DNA of 64,000 nucleotides from Halorhabdus amylolytica (GTDB taxonomy: Archaea; Halobacteriota; Halobacteria; Halobacteriales; Haloarculaceae): NCBI RefSeq assembly GCF_004944975.1, contig NZ_SPQG01000012.1:42299-106298 (forward strand). The letters run 5' to 3'. The notes under the pieces were generated by a model, which saw nothing but the letters and a program-made list of their open reading frames with translations, ran no database searches and was not told where the DNA came from. Numbering within the stretch: position 1 is the stretch's first letter; each line of letters opens with the position of its first letter. Position numbers and translations under genes: made by a program. Of the stretch, positions 18,137-27,410 are shown in pieces.

Positions 18137-20812
18137 TTATTGACTCAGCTCGGCGAGTAGTCGATCCACCACGAGTGTCGCGACCGGATGGTCGGCGTAA
18201 TGATCCCGCACGCGGAAGGTGAATGCTGTAACAGAGCCATCACCGTACGAGCGGGTGACGAGCGGGCTGGCCCAGTTGGCCAGCCATCCTTCGACGTAGC
18301 CCGCGTGGATCTTGTCTGTATTTGGATCGAGATCGGTCGCAACCGCGAAGGGGTAGACGTTTTCGAAAGCCCATCCGAGACGGGATCCCGGACACAGATC
18401 CTCGAAAATCGGCGAATCAGTGTAGAGGAAACTGGCACTTTCGGACCAACTTTCGTGTTCCGGCAGGTGGTGGTAGTCGAATGGACCCTCGTTGGCCATG
18501 CGTCCGTCACCGCTCGGGGCGTGGATTACCGCTCCGCCGGCATCGGCGAAGGACTCGACATCGTCGGTGATCTGTTCGACGATCGCCAGGTCTGCGTTCT
18601 CGAGGTCGTGGGTGACTGAGACGTTCCGTCGCGTGAGGCGGGACGCGAGTGTCCCCTCCGCGAACACCGTCGCGTCCGGCGTCGGTAACGCCTGGGCCGG
18701 CACAATCGTGATCGGTTCTGTCGTCGAGACGGTACTATCAGTAGAGTCGAACGTAGTCGAGAGCGTTTCACGAGTGACTGACTCCGCTTTTGGAGACTCG
18801 AGTGTGATCGCCTCGTCCAGCGAGGCGACGGCATGAGACGGGACCGACAGTGTTGCTGATCCCGAGCGATCGGAGAGCGACCACTCGACGGTCCCAGACA
18901 ACTCCTCATCAGTGTCGTTGACGACTGTCACCCCGACCGAGAGCGCGTCCTCGTCGTAAACGACGTGACTATCGAGGTCAACGACGACAGCGATCGGCGC
19001 GTTGACCGCGGCGAACTCGTCGTGGAAGTTCTTCTGTTCGCGCCGGTAGTCGAGGATCCCGTTGAATTCCCACTCGATATCGGACAATTCGGTTAGGACG
19101 TACCCGGCAACCTCCTCGTGGGTACGCACTTCTTCAAGGATGTGCTTGAGGGAAACGTACTCGCGTTGCTGCCACGCGTCAGCGAGCGCCTCGTAGTCGT
19201 CAAACACTGCCGAGAGATCGGTGGACCGGAAGCGCTCGTCGACGCCGGCCGGCCGCTTGAATTCCTCCGTGAGGTATTCATGAGTGAACCAGGGTGGATC
19301 ACCTCCATAGTGGGCGCGTAACGCGGGCACGTCACAGAATCCCCACGTTCCCAGCTCCGAGAGAACTATCGGCGCGCCCTTATCGTCGAACGCCCGCGTC
19401 GCGTAGTTATCATATGGGTGGTGACAGATATGATCGAGGTCGGTTGACCATTCTTCCGCCCGGTCGGGACTGACGAAGTAGCGGTGAAAGTCGTTGATAT
19501 CTGTCCCAACGTGGGCCCACCCGGAGTTGTCACAGACTAGCCGAGTCGGATCTCGTTCCCTGAGATCGCGGTACTGATCGGCGAGATACTGTTGTTTGCT
19601 CTCGTCTGTCCATAGCGTCTCCTCGCCGTTGGCGTGACCGAAGCCCCACTCCTCATTGTAAATCGACCAGACGACGACGCTGGGGTGGTTGTAGTCCCGG
19701 TCGACCATCCCGAGGAGCTGCTCGCGGACGGCTGCTCGCGAGTTCTCAGTCGATAGCGTCGGGCTTGCGGGTTCCTCCCAGACAAGCATCCCCAGACGAT
19801 CAGCCGCCTCGAGGAACTCGGGGTGGGCCGGCTTGATGTGCTTGCGGATGAGGTTGAATCCCAGTTCCTTCGCGATGGCGACCTCCTGCTCGAAGGTATC
19901 GGGATCGCCAGGTCGGTAGAGTGTGTCCGGATAGTACCCCTGTTCGAGAACCCCACGCATCGTGATCGGTTCCTCGTTAAGCAGGAACTGTCGGCCGTCA
20001 GTGTCGAAACTTCGGAGCCCGAAGGGCTCTGTCAGGCTGTCGAACGTCGTTCCGTCGACCAAAAGTTCGATCTCGAGTTCGTACAGCGTCGGGTCGTCGG
20101 GCGACCAGTAGTCCGGCGAATCGAACGAGAGGACCGCCTCGACGGGACTCGTCCCTCCGGTCGTCGCCTCGGCAACGGCTTTTCCATCCTGGTTGCGCGC
20201 ACGCATATGAATATCAATGTCGGCACGGTCGTGGGGTCCAGGCTGAACGTCGACCTCCACGGTAGCGGTGTCGGTCGAGAGATCAGGTGTCACCCAAACG
20301 TCCGTGACCCGGGCCGGTGGACGCAGATCGAGCCCCACCGATTGCCAGATCCCGCTGACTCGAGTGTACCAGGGGTCACCCTGCTTGCCGTGGGGAATCT
20401 CCGAGACGTCGTCGGGATCGGTGACGGCGATGACGACCGTGTTCTCGCCCTCGGTAATAGCGTCGGTGACATCGAACTCGAACGGGAGGTATCCTCCTTC
20501 GTTGGTGCCCACTTTTCGGCTGTTGACCCAGACAACGCTCTTGTAGTCGACTGCGCCGAACCGGAGAATCGCGTCGCGGTCGCCCAGCGGAGTCTCGAGG
20601 GTGAACGTCCGCCGGTACCACGCCCGCCCGGTGTACTCGCGAAACTCGTCGAGTTCCTCCCAGGCCAGGGGAACGTCGACGGTTTGAGCCTGGTCGGGCC
20701 ACTCCATCGCGGGATCCATCCAACCGTCGTCGATACCGCTTTCGGTTGGATCCGTCACGAATTCCCAGCGACCATCGAGGTCGATCGATCGACGCGGACG
20801 GAACTCGGTCAT
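18137..20812 (-). CDS. GH2 beta-glycosidase (beta-galactosidase / beta-glucuronidase type)
   Basis: The 891-residue enzyme has the GH2 order: an N-terminal jelly-roll sugar-binding domain (about 1-170, including GRAWYRRTF and HGKQGDPWYTRVSGIWQSV), an immunoglobulin-like domain, and a TIM barrel. Glu387 in YNEEWG is the acid/base and Glu486 in LSELGTWG the nucleophile. A C-terminal beta-rich extension of about 300 residues follows. Retaining hydrolysis of a beta-glycoside such as galactoside or arabinopyranoside is expected. It has no signal peptide, so it is cytosolic. A paralogue with the same domain spacing lies at 30438-33137. It is transcribed divergently from an IclR gene 155 bp away, the likely regulator. 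Confidence 0.88.
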   Translation of the reverse strand: MTEFRPRRSIDLDGRWEFVTDPTESGIDDGWMDPAMEWPDQAQTVDVPLAWEELDEFREYTGRAWYRRTFTLETPLGDRDAILRFGAVDYKSVVWVNSRKVGTNEGGYLPFEFDVTDAITEGENTVVIAVTDPDDVSEIPHGKQGDPWYTRVSGIWQSVGLDLRPPARVTDVWVTPDLSTDTATVEVDVQPGPHDRADIDIHMRARNQDGKAVAEATTGGTSPVEAVLSFDSPDYWSPDDPTLYELEIELLVDGTTFDSLTEPFGLRSFDTDGRQFLLNEEPITMRGVLEQGYYPDTLYRPGDPDTFEQEVAIAKELGFNLIRKHIKPAHPEFLEAADRLGMLVWEEPASPTLSTENSRAAVREQLLGMVDRDYNHPSVVVWSIYNEEWGFGHANGEETLWTDESKQQYLADQYRDLRERDPTRLVCDNSGWAHVGTDINDFHRYFVSPDRAEEWSTDLDHICHHPYDNYATRAFDDKGAPIVLSELGTWGFCDVPALRAHYGGDPPWFTHEYLTEEFKRPAGVDERFRSTDLSAVFDDYEALADAWQQREYVSLKHILEEVRTHEEVAGYVLTELSDIEWEFNGILDYRREQKNFHDEFAAVNAPIAVVVDLDSHVVYDEDALSVGVTVVNDTDEELSGTVEWSLSDRSGSATLSVPSHAVASLDEAITLESPKAESVTRETLSTTFDSTDSTVSTTEPITIVPAQALPTPDATVFAEGTLASRLTRRNVSVTHDLENADLAIVEQITDDVESFADAGGAVIHAPSGDGRMANEGPFDYHHLPEHESWSESASFLYTDSPIFEDLCPGSRLGWAFENVYPFAVATDLDPNTDKIHAGYVEGWLANWASPLVTRSYGDGSVTAFTFRVRDHYADHPVATLVVDRLLAELSQ

Positions 20813-20891
20813 TGATGAGTCACCCGGTGAGCGTCTGATCCAGTCATACTTCGGGAGTCATGACCCCAAAGCAAAAACGTCACGCCGGGTG

Positions 20892-20937
20892 GTTTCTCGA
20901 CGGGAAATATCCCTCTCTCTGTATCCTGACGAGAAAC
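20892..20937. promoter_or_regulatory. Inverted repeat in the GH2 / IclR divergent promoter
   Basis: GTTTCTCG (20892-20899) and CGAGAAAC (20930-20937) are perfect 8-bp inverted arms separated by 30 bp, with GGGAAATATCCC between them. The position between two divergent start codons suits an IclR operator. Binding is inferred. Confidence 0.45.
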
Positions 20938-20967
20938 GATTTGGGCCAGGGGTCCGTAGGACGGGTA

Positions 20968-21786
20968 ATGACGACGCCCACACACCACGTCGACGCGGTC
21001 GTGACCTGTTTTACGATCATCGACGCGCTCGCGCGCGGCGAGCAACTCGGCGTGACGGAACTCGCAAAACGGACAGGTGTCGCCAAGAGTTCGGTGTACA
21101 AGCATCTTGATACGCTCCGGGCCGCCGGCTACGTCACAAAGACGGAGACCGGGTCGTATGGGCTCTCTCTGCGGTGGTTCGAGGCTGGGACCGCCGTCAG
21201 GGAGCGCCAGGAGGTGTATCAACTGGCGATCGAGGACCTCGATCGGTTGGCTTCCCGGACCGGAGAGACGGTGTCGTTGGTCGTCGAGGAGGACGGCGAC
21301 GCAGTGTACATCTACCAGTCGACTGAGAGCGACACGGTCGATGCGCCGGTGACCGTCGGTGAACGGTTCCCTGCGCCCCTTTCCGTTGGCGGGAAGGCAC
21401 TCCTCTCCCACCGGCCACGCGCCGAGATCGAGGCGCTGATGAAGGTCAACGACTTGGGGGACGAAGTCGATGAACTTCTCACGGAACTAGAGGCCATTCG
21501 ATCCCAGCGGATGGTGATCGAGCGTGATAGCCCCCTGCAGGGAACGTTTAGCGCGGGTGAATTCGAGGGCCACCGCCACGTCGTCGACCACGCCGAGCCC
21601 TATCGGGACCTCCACAGCGTTGCCGTCCCTATCCGGGACCCCGACGACTACGCCGTCGCCGCCATCGAGGTCAGCGGGACCGAGTCCACCTTCTACGGGC
21701 GACGCCTCGAGGAAGAAATCGCAAGCCTGCTGGTGAGGACTGGTCGTGATATCGAAACGGCACTCATCCAGCGCTCCGGAGAGTGA
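20968..21786 (+). CDS. IclR family transcriptional regulator
   Basis: The 272-residue protein has an N-terminal winged helix (VAKSSVYKHLDTL recognition segment) and a C-terminal effector domain with VGGKALLSHRP and a late HSVAVPIRDPDDYAVAAIEVSG segment. It resembles the regulator at 2227-3006 in layout but not closely in sequence. The start at 20968 is preferred; an upstream in-frame start at 20860 adds 36 residues that lie outside the IclR domain and cross the proposed operator. It is divergent from the GH2 gene and convergent with a sugar ABC ATPase gene, so both are candidate targets. Confidence 0.85.
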   Translation: MTTPTHHVDAVVTCFTIIDALARGEQLGVTELAKRTGVAKSSVYKHLDTLRAAGYVTKTETGSYGLSLRWFEAGTAVRERQEVYQLAIEDLDRLASRTGETVSLVVEEDGDAVYIYQSTESDTVDAPVTVGERFPAPLSVGGKALLSHRPRAEIEALMKVNDLGDEVDELLTELEAIRSQRMVIERDSPLQGTFSAGEFEGHRHVVDHAEPYRDLHSVAVPIRDPDDYAVAAIEVSGTESTFYGRRLEEEIASLLVRTGRDIETALIQRSGE

Positions 21787-21880
21787 TCAGGCAAGGTCGG
21801 CGATCAGGGAGACCCGGTACAACGGGGACGGAAACTCCAAACCGAAACCACACGGTACAGAAAAGAGATGGCCGGTGCCG

Positions 21881-23050
21881 TCAGTCTTCGGCCATTGCGA
21901 CCGAACTGTCTCCCGTTGTCGTCGCTTGGTCGGTCGGTTCGACGGACGTGAGGATGTTCCGTCCGGTCTGATCACGGAAGATGTGGAGGTTCGTCTCGTC
22001 GAACTGGATGTGGACGTTCGTGCCCTCGTCGGGTTTCACGTCGCCCGGAACCCGGACGCGACACTCCATATCCCCACCGAGGGTGACATAGAGGAAGTTA
22101 TCGCTCCCGACAGGTTCGCGAACGTCGATGTAGGCGTCGATCGTGTTCTCTCCAGCGCTGTCTACCAATTGAATGTTCTCGGGCCGTATTCCGAGCGTGA
22201 GTGATTCACCCTCCTCGGCGTACTCGTTGATCTCTTCCAGAATGCGGTCCGAAAGGTGATACTCGAACGCCTCGCTTACGAGCGAGTTCCCGCTCAATTC
22301 GACCGGGAACATATTCATCGATGGACTCCCGATGAAGTTGGCGACAAACTTGTTCGCCGGTTCGTTGTAGATGTCGTCAGGCTCCCCGACCTGCTGGATC
22401 TGGCCCGCGTCGAGGATCACGATCCGGTCGGACATCGTCATCGCCTCTTCCTGGTCGTGGGTGACGTAGATCGATGTCGTTCCAACTTCCTCCTGGATCC
22501 GTTGCAGTTCCGTACGCATGTGCAGCCGAAGCTTCGCGTCGAGGTTCGAAAGGGGTTCGTCGAACAGGAAGACTTCAGGGTCCCGAACGATCGCGCGTCC
22601 GGTCGCGACGCGCTGTTGTTGTCCTCCCGAGAGATTCCCCGGTTTCTTATCCAGTTGATCCTCGATACCCATCATCTCTGCGGCCTCTTCGACACGTGCG
22701 TTCACCTCCTCGTCCGAGAGATCAGTCGTCAATTTAAGCCCATATGACATGTTTTTCCGGGCGGTCATATGCGGATAGAGGGCGTAGTTCTGGAAAACCA
22801 TAGCTACGCCTCTGTCTTGGGGCTGGATGTCGTTGATTACTGTGTCGCCGATTTTGATCGTCCCTTCGGTGATATCCTCGAGTCCGGCGATCATCCTGAG
22901 GAGTGTCGACTTCCCCGACCCCGAGGGACCGACGATTGTCACAAACTCGCCGTCTTTGACGTCAAGACTAACGTTGTCAACGGCAAGGATCCGGCCTTCG
23001 TCGTTGTCCGAATATATTTTCGTTACGTCGTCAACGCTCACACGAGCCAT
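21881..23050 (-). CDS. Sugar ABC transporter ATP-binding protein (MalK/UgpC type, CUT1)
   Basis: The 389-residue ATPase has Walker A GPSGSGKST (residues 41-49), a Q-loop in VFQNYALYPHMTARKN, the signature LSGGQQQRV near residue 145, Walker B VFLFDEPLSNLD, and the switch histidine in YVTHDQEEAM. A C-terminal OB-like regulatory domain of about 150 residues is typical of MalK-type subunits. It energises sugar import at the membrane. It is transcribed away from the solute-binding protein and permease genes at 23450-26714, whose cytoplasmic partner it presumably is. No other ATPase is next to those permeases. Confidence 0.9.
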   Translation of the reverse strand: MARVSVDDVTKIYSDNDEGRILAVDNVSLDVKDGEFVTIVGPSGSGKSTLLRMIAGLEDITEGTIKIGDTVINDIQPQDRGVAMVFQNYALYPHMTARKNMSYGLKLTTDLSDEEVNARVEEAAEMMGIEDQLDKKPGNLSGGQQQRVATGRAIVRDPEVFLFDEPLSNLDAKLRLHMRTELQRIQEEVGTTSIYVTHDQEEAMTMSDRIVILDAGQIQQVGEPDDIYNEPANKFVANFIGSPSMNMFPVELSGNSLVSEAFEYHLSDRILEEINEYAEEGESLTLGIRPENIQLVDSAGENTIDAYIDVREPVGSDNFLYVTLGGDMECRVRVPGDVKPDEGTNVHIQFDETNLHIFRDQTGRNILTSVEPTDQATTTGDSSVAMAED

Positions 23051-23343
23051 ATGGACCAGTATGAATGCGGCAATTGAAATATCTTTGGCCTACTCGGGAA
23101 ATGCTCAACCTTCGTGTGGGGGAAGTTATCACCGAAATCGAAAAGCACTTCCAATGCGATGTCTGGATCTCGTCGGTGACCGCAGACGGCCTGTGACGGA
23201 GATTTCACGTGATGTCGTGTGGTGGTGACCGTGATTCGAGCTCGTCGAGTCCCGCTGTACACGATAGGGGGTCCGTGGTTGGCATCATCAACTGGTGTTC
23301 CGCTACGCCACGCTCCTCCTTGCACGAGAGATCTTTCTTCCCA

Positions 23344-23443
23344 CTTCGTGTAATCATATTATTAATATTTTTATGTATTGTGGTCGTTCTCCCCTTCGTG
23401 TAATTATATTGGCAATAAGTTTATATATCGTGGTTCTAAATAC
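23344..23443 (+). promoter_or_regulatory. Tandemly duplicated 50-bp promoter unit before the sugar-binding lipoprotein gene
   Basis: Two 50-bp units begin CTTCGTGTAATCATATT (23344) and CTTCGTGTAATTATATT (23394). Each then carries a TTTATGTATTGTGGT / TTTATATATCGTGGT box at the same offset. The second box (TTTATATATC) ends about 22 bp before the ATG at 23450, so it is the TATA element; the first is an exact 50 bp upstream. The rest of the 23051-23449 gap, toward the divergent ATPase gene, shows no gene. Confidence 0.65.
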
Positions 23444-23449
23444 CACCGT

Positions 23450-24862
23450 ATGTCGCCAGACGACAATCGTATCAGCAAGCGTCGACGGAATTTAATCAAG
23501 ACAGTCGGTCTGACAGGTGCCATCGGCCTGGCTGGCTGTAGTAGTGGCGGCGACGGTGGCGACGGTGGCGGCGGTGGTGACGGCAGTGACGGTTCCGGCG
23601 GTGATGGCGGATCCGATGGGGGGGCCGCCACTACCGAAGCCGGAACGACGACTGAGCCGACTCCCGAAGCCGATACGGTGCTGACCTACTGGACGTTGTT
23701 CGGTGGTGGTGACGGTGTCGTGATGTCCTCGATGATCGATAAGTTCAACGAGGAGCGGCCGCTGGGCGAGGAAGTCGCTATTCATCGCCAGCGTCTGCCG
23801 TGGGATCAGTATTACGACACCCTGTATACGTCGTTGGTCGGCGGTGAGGGTCCGGACTTTGCCATCATGCATGGGTCGTATCTCCGTGCGTATGACAACG
23901 TTCTCACGTCGCTCGGCGACTACATGGACTTCTCGTTGACGGACGAGTACCTGGACACGTACGAGAACTTCGTCACCATCGATGGATCGATCAACGCGCT
24001 TCCGCTGGACTACCACCCGATCGGCGTCTACTACAACAAGGACATCTTCGAGCAAGCCGGTCTCGATCCGGAGAGCCCGCCGAGCAACTACGAGGAGTTC
24101 AAGGCGGCAGGCGACGCCATCGTCGCAGAGACGGACAACGACGCTTTCGTTCCCACCCCGTACATCGACGGGGCCGGCTCGTACCGGACGTGGAGTAGTT
24201 TAGTCAAACAGGCTGGCGGCCAGCTTTGGGAGGAGGGGTACAGCGCACCGACGTTCAATAACGAGGTCGGTCAGCAGATGACCCAACTCCTCTATGACAT
24301 GACCGGAGACTGGGGCTGGGCTCCCGCAACCAGTGAGGAAAACTGGGGCAATCAGCGGTTCCAGAACGGAAACCTCGGGATGGTCCCCAACGGGACGTGG
24401 TACGTCAACGTGATGAGAGAACTCGATGACTTCAACTGGGGCTTCTTCAAACCGCAGATCGCCCCCGGTCACGAACAGAACGCGACCTGGGCAGACGGCC
24501 ACACGGTTATGATGCCCCGTAACCCGGACCGCAGTGAAGACCGGGCACAACTCACGGTCGACGCGATGAAATGGCTCACTACCCAGAACCCCGAGTGGGG
24601 ATACGAGGCAGGGCACCTCCCTGCGGCCCAGTCGTACTACGACAGCGGTGCGCTCGAGCAGGCGTCGTTCTACGATAAAACGCTGAAAAAGTACTACGAG
24701 ATGGCCCAAGACGAGTGGTACTTCTTCCACCCCCGACCGCCGTCTGGTGACCCCAACAGCGCTAATTGGTGGGACTGGCTCGTCGACGTCTGGGCGCACA
24801 ACCAGGAACCCCAGGCAGCCATCGAGTCGGCACAGCAGAACATCATCAGCCTGATGGACTGA
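23450..24862 (+). CDS. Sugar-binding lipoprotein of an ABC transporter (CUT1)
   Basis: The 470-residue protein starts with a Tat signal (KRRRNLIK) followed by a hydrophobic run and the lipobox LAGC, so Cys30 would be lipid-anchored outside the membrane. A Gly/Asp-rich linker of about 35 residues follows, which is usual for haloarchaeal binding proteins. The body has family 1 solute-binding features: VLTYWTLFGGGDG, HPIGVYYNKDIFEQAGLDPE, and GMVPNGTWYVNV. It would deliver an oligosaccharide to the two permeases directly downstream. The start at 23450 fits the TATA box; the longer frame from 23378 crosses the promoter repeat. Confidence 0.9.
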   Translation: MSPDDNRISKRRRNLIKTVGLTGAIGLAGCSSGGDGGDGGGGGDGSDGSGGDGGSDGGAATTEAGTTTEPTPEADTVLTYWTLFGGGDGVVMSSMIDKFNEERPLGEEVAIHRQRLPWDQYYDTLYTSLVGGEGPDFAIMHGSYLRAYDNVLTSLGDYMDFSLTDEYLDTYENFVTIDGSINALPLDYHPIGVYYNKDIFEQAGLDPESPPSNYEEFKAAGDAIVAETDNDAFVPTPYIDGAGSYRTWSSLVKQAGGQLWEEGYSAPTFNNEVGQQMTQLLYDMTGDWGWAPATSEENWGNQRFQNGNLGMVPNGTWYVNVMRELDDFNWGFFKPQIAPGHEQNATWADGHTVMMPRNPDRSEDRAQLTVDAMKWLTTQNPEWGYEAGHLPAAQSYYDSGALEQASFYDKTLKKYYEMAQDEWYFFHPRPPSGDPNSANWWDWLVDVWAHNQEPQAAIESAQQNIISLMD

Positions 24863-24898
24863 GCCGGTCACAAGAGAACTTACAATATTATAGTCATT

Positions 24899-25837
24899 AT
24901 GTCTATAAGAAACCGTTTGGGATCAATCACGAAATCATCGGATAGCGGCCGAGCCCAATCGATCGGCCCGATCAGTCGGGAGACTATCGCGGGTATTTCC
25001 TGGACGATCCCATATCTGGCGGCGTTTTCGGTATTTCTCCTGTGGCCGCTTTTCCTGGGGCTCTGGATGAGCTTCCACAACTGGGATCCGCTGTTCCCGA
25101 GTGAGTCGGAGTGGATCGGCCTCCAGAACTACGTCGAACTCATGAGCGATCCTGCGCTGTGGAGTTCGCTGTGGAATACTTTCTATTTCGTGGTACTCAC
25201 CGTCCCGACAATAGTGGTCCTGAGCCTGTTCCTCGCGCTGGGTGTTTACCGTGAGGTCAGAGGGAAACGCTTGCTACGGACGATATTTTTCAGTCCATAT
25301 GTGCTGACCATCGCTGTCGTGGCATTCGTCTGGATGGAACTATTGGGCACGAACTTCGGTCCACTCAACTACTACCTCGGGTTTATCGGACTCATGCCCG
25401 AGTGGTTGACTTCGACCGGATTGGCGATGCCGTCACTGGCTGTGACGACTGTCTGGTGGCTCCTCGGATTCAACTTCATTATTCTTCTCGCATCCCGACA
25501 GGGCGTGCCTGAGCGTCTCTACGAGGCCGCTCGACTCGACGGTGCCAGTTCTTGGCGGGCATTCAAGGACATCACGCTCCCACAGATGCGAAACGCCATC
25601 CTGTTCGTCGTCATCATTCAGTTCATCTATCAGTTCCAGGTGTTCGGTCAGCCGTATATCATGACGCAGGGAGGTCCTGCAAACTCGACCCGGACGATCG
25701 TATACTACCTCTACCAGGTAGCATTCAATCAGCACAGCTACGGGTACGCCGCGGCGATCGGGTACGTCTTGTTCGCCGTCCTCGTGGGCGTCTCACTGGT
25801 GAACTACTACGTCATCGGAGGTGACTCCAATGAGTGA
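24899..25837 (+). CDS. Sugar ABC transporter permease, MalF-like
   Basis: The 312-residue protein has six predicted membrane segments. It carries the permease EAA loop, EAARLDGASSWRAFKDITLP, through which it contacts the ATPase, and the usual late TQGGPANSTRTIVYYLY segment before the last membrane helices. It follows the binding-protein gene by 36 bp and overlaps the next permease by 8 bp, so the three form one operon. Substrate is not evident; neighbouring GH2 genes suggest beta-galactosides or arabinogalactan fragments. Confidence 0.9.
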   Translation: MSIRNRLGSITKSSDSGRAQSIGPISRETIAGISWTIPYLAAFSVFLLWPLFLGLWMSFHNWDPLFPSESEWIGLQNYVELMSDPALWSSLWNTFYFVVLTVPTIVVLSLFLALGVYREVRGKRLLRTIFFSPYVLTIAVVAFVWMELLGTNFGPLNYYLGFIGLMPEWLTSTGLAMPSLAVTTVWWLLGFNFIILLASRQGVPERLYEAARLDGASSWRAFKDITLPQMRNAILFVVIIQFIYQFQVFGQPYIMTQGGPANSTRTIVYYLYQVAFNQHSYGYAAAIGYVLFAVLVGVSLVNYYVIGGDSNE

Positions 25838-26714
25838 AGAAACCGCTCTCGACACCGAGCGTGACCTCACAACCAGGATCAACGAGTACCTGGCGAACCT
25901 CGATATCGAGAGTGTCGGCGTTCACGCCTTCCTCTATGGAGTGGCAATCCTGTTCATGGCGCCATACGTGTATATGTTTACGGCCTCCTTCCAGCCGCGT
26001 TCGTTGGCGATGGAGGCCCAGCCATACTGGATCCCGCCGGAGATCACCTTCGAGCACTACCAGTGGCTGTTAGAGAACTCGTTGATCGTCGACTGGACCA
26101 TCAATACGTTCGCCATCGCAGGTGTGGCTACGGTGCTGATACTCATCGCAGACTCGATGATCGCGTACTCACTGTCCCGGCTCGACTGGCCGGGCAGAGG
26201 GATCCTCCTCAGTATCATCGTCGCGAGCTTCATGGTCCCGTATTATCTGAACATCGTGCCGCTGTTCACCATCGTCTCCGATCTGAATCTCGTCAGCAGT
26301 CCGTGGGGAGTCATCCTCCCTGCAGTCGCGAACCCGCTCGGGGTGTTCATGCTCTATCAGTTCTTCAAGGACATCCCGGAAGAATACGAGGAAGCGGCAC
26401 GTCTAGACGGGTTCTCCAACTTCCAGATTTACTCTCGAATCATCCTGCCACTGTCCAAACCGATCATGACCGCGCTCGCGCTGTTCATGTTCGTCTACAA
26501 CTGGAACGCGTTCCTGTGGCCACTCATCGTGCTCCAGAGCAACCAGGCCTACACGCTCCCGATCGGCCTGGTCTCGCTCCAGAACGCACAGATCTACCGG
26601 CCAGGTCGTACCCTCGCGTCGGCCGTGATTGCGGCTCTGCCGCTGCTCATCGTGTTCCTCATCCTCCAGCGGTATCTCGTACGAGCCGTGGAACTGCAGG
26701 GCGTCACGGAATGA
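25830..26714 (+). CDS. Sugar ABC transporter permease, MalG-like
   Basis: The 294-residue protein has six predicted membrane helices and the EAA loop EEAARLDGFSNFQIYSRI. The C-terminal FVYNWNAFLWPLIVLQS block is typical of CUT1 MalG-type permeases. I chose ATG 25830 over GTG 25821 because GGAGGTG at 25817-25823 is an ideal ribosome-binding site for it. The gene overlaps the upstream permease stop and its own stop overlaps the next start (ATGA), indicating translational coupling. Confidence 0.9.
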   Translation: MSEETALDTERDLTTRINEYLANLDIESVGVHAFLYGVAILFMAPYVYMFTASFQPRSLAMEAQPYWIPPEITFEHYQWLLENSLIVDWTINTFAIAGVATVLILIADSMIAYSLSRLDWPGRGILLSIIVASFMVPYYLNIVPLFTIVSDLNLVSSPWGVILPAVANPLGVFMLYQFFKDIPEEYEEAARLDGFSNFQIYSRIILPLSKPIMTALALFMFVYNWNAFLWPLIVLQSNQAYTLPIGLVSLQNAQIYRPGRTLASAVIAALPLLIVFLILQRYLVRAVELQGVTE

Positions 26715-27388
26715 GCGCCAGCGTCGATTTCGACTCGGTCGAAGATGCGTTGTGGCCGTCGTTCGCGTTCGTCTACCACAACGCTGTCGCCGTCGCCGTC
26801 CTCAGTCTCGCGTGGTTCGTCGCGTCGCTGCCGCTTGTCACGATAGGTCCCGCAACTATCGGACTCTACGCAGCGGTCTGGTCTATCCGCGAGCAGGGCG
26901 AACTCGACATCGGTACGATCCTCAAGACGGTTCGACGTCACTTCGTCAACGCTACCCTGCTCGGCGGCGTCGTCGTGATCATGGCGGTGACGAGTTTCGT
27001 TTACCTTGCCCGGTACGTCCGGACGGAGGGGACCCCCGCCGCGCTTCTCGGAGTCGGCGGCCTCTACGTGACGATACACCTCGTGCTGGTGTTTATCCCG
27101 ACCTTCGTTGCTCTCGTCCAAGCGACGCCTTTGTCCGACGCCGTCAAGACGAGTTACCACTGGACGGTCACGCAGCCCTACGCTGCCCTTGCGACGCTGG
27201 TGGTTACCGGGGTATTGTTGGTCGTCTCGCTCGTCCTCACTGTCGCGTTCGTGCTTGTATTTCCGGCATTGATCGCCTGGTTCCACACGCAACTGCTCGA
27301 ACCCCTGTTCACGCCGGAGCCCGAGCCTGTGCCTGCGGACGAATCGAGACCGTCGTCGGCCAGCTATTCGGAACCCGACCGCGAGTGA
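26711..27388 (+). CDS. DUF624 (YesL-like) membrane protein
   Basis: The 225-residue protein shows about five hydrophobic segments. It contains WFVASLPLVTIGPATIGLYA, which matches the conserved opening of the DUF624/YesL family. That family occurs in bacterial carbohydrate ABC operons, such as the pectin/rhamnogalacturonan genes of Bacillus, and its function is unknown. The start overlaps the MalG-like stop in an ATGA, so it is the last gene of the transporter operon. A role in transporter assembly or control of sugar uptake is inference. A longer overlapping frame from 26063 is a shadow of the permease. Confidence 0.75.
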   Translation: MSASVDFDSVEDALWPSFAFVYHNAVAVAVLSLAWFVASLPLVTIGPATIGLYAAVWSIREQGELDIGTILKTVRRHFVNATLLGGVVVIMAVTSFVYLARYVRTEGTPAALLGVGGLYVTIHLVLVFIPTFVALVQATPLSDAVKTSYHWTVTQPYAALATLVVTGVLLVVSLVLTVAFVLVFPALIAWFHTQLLEPLFTPEPEPVPADESRPSSASYSEPDRE

Positions 27389-27410
27389 TCAATGGGAACG
27401 GAGCGCGATT

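Noticed and set aside
26063..27388. A 441-residue frame that includes the DUF624 protein as its C-terminal half
   Set aside because: The first half is a frame-shifted reading of the permease. The true start is the ATG at 26711, which overlaps the permease stop.
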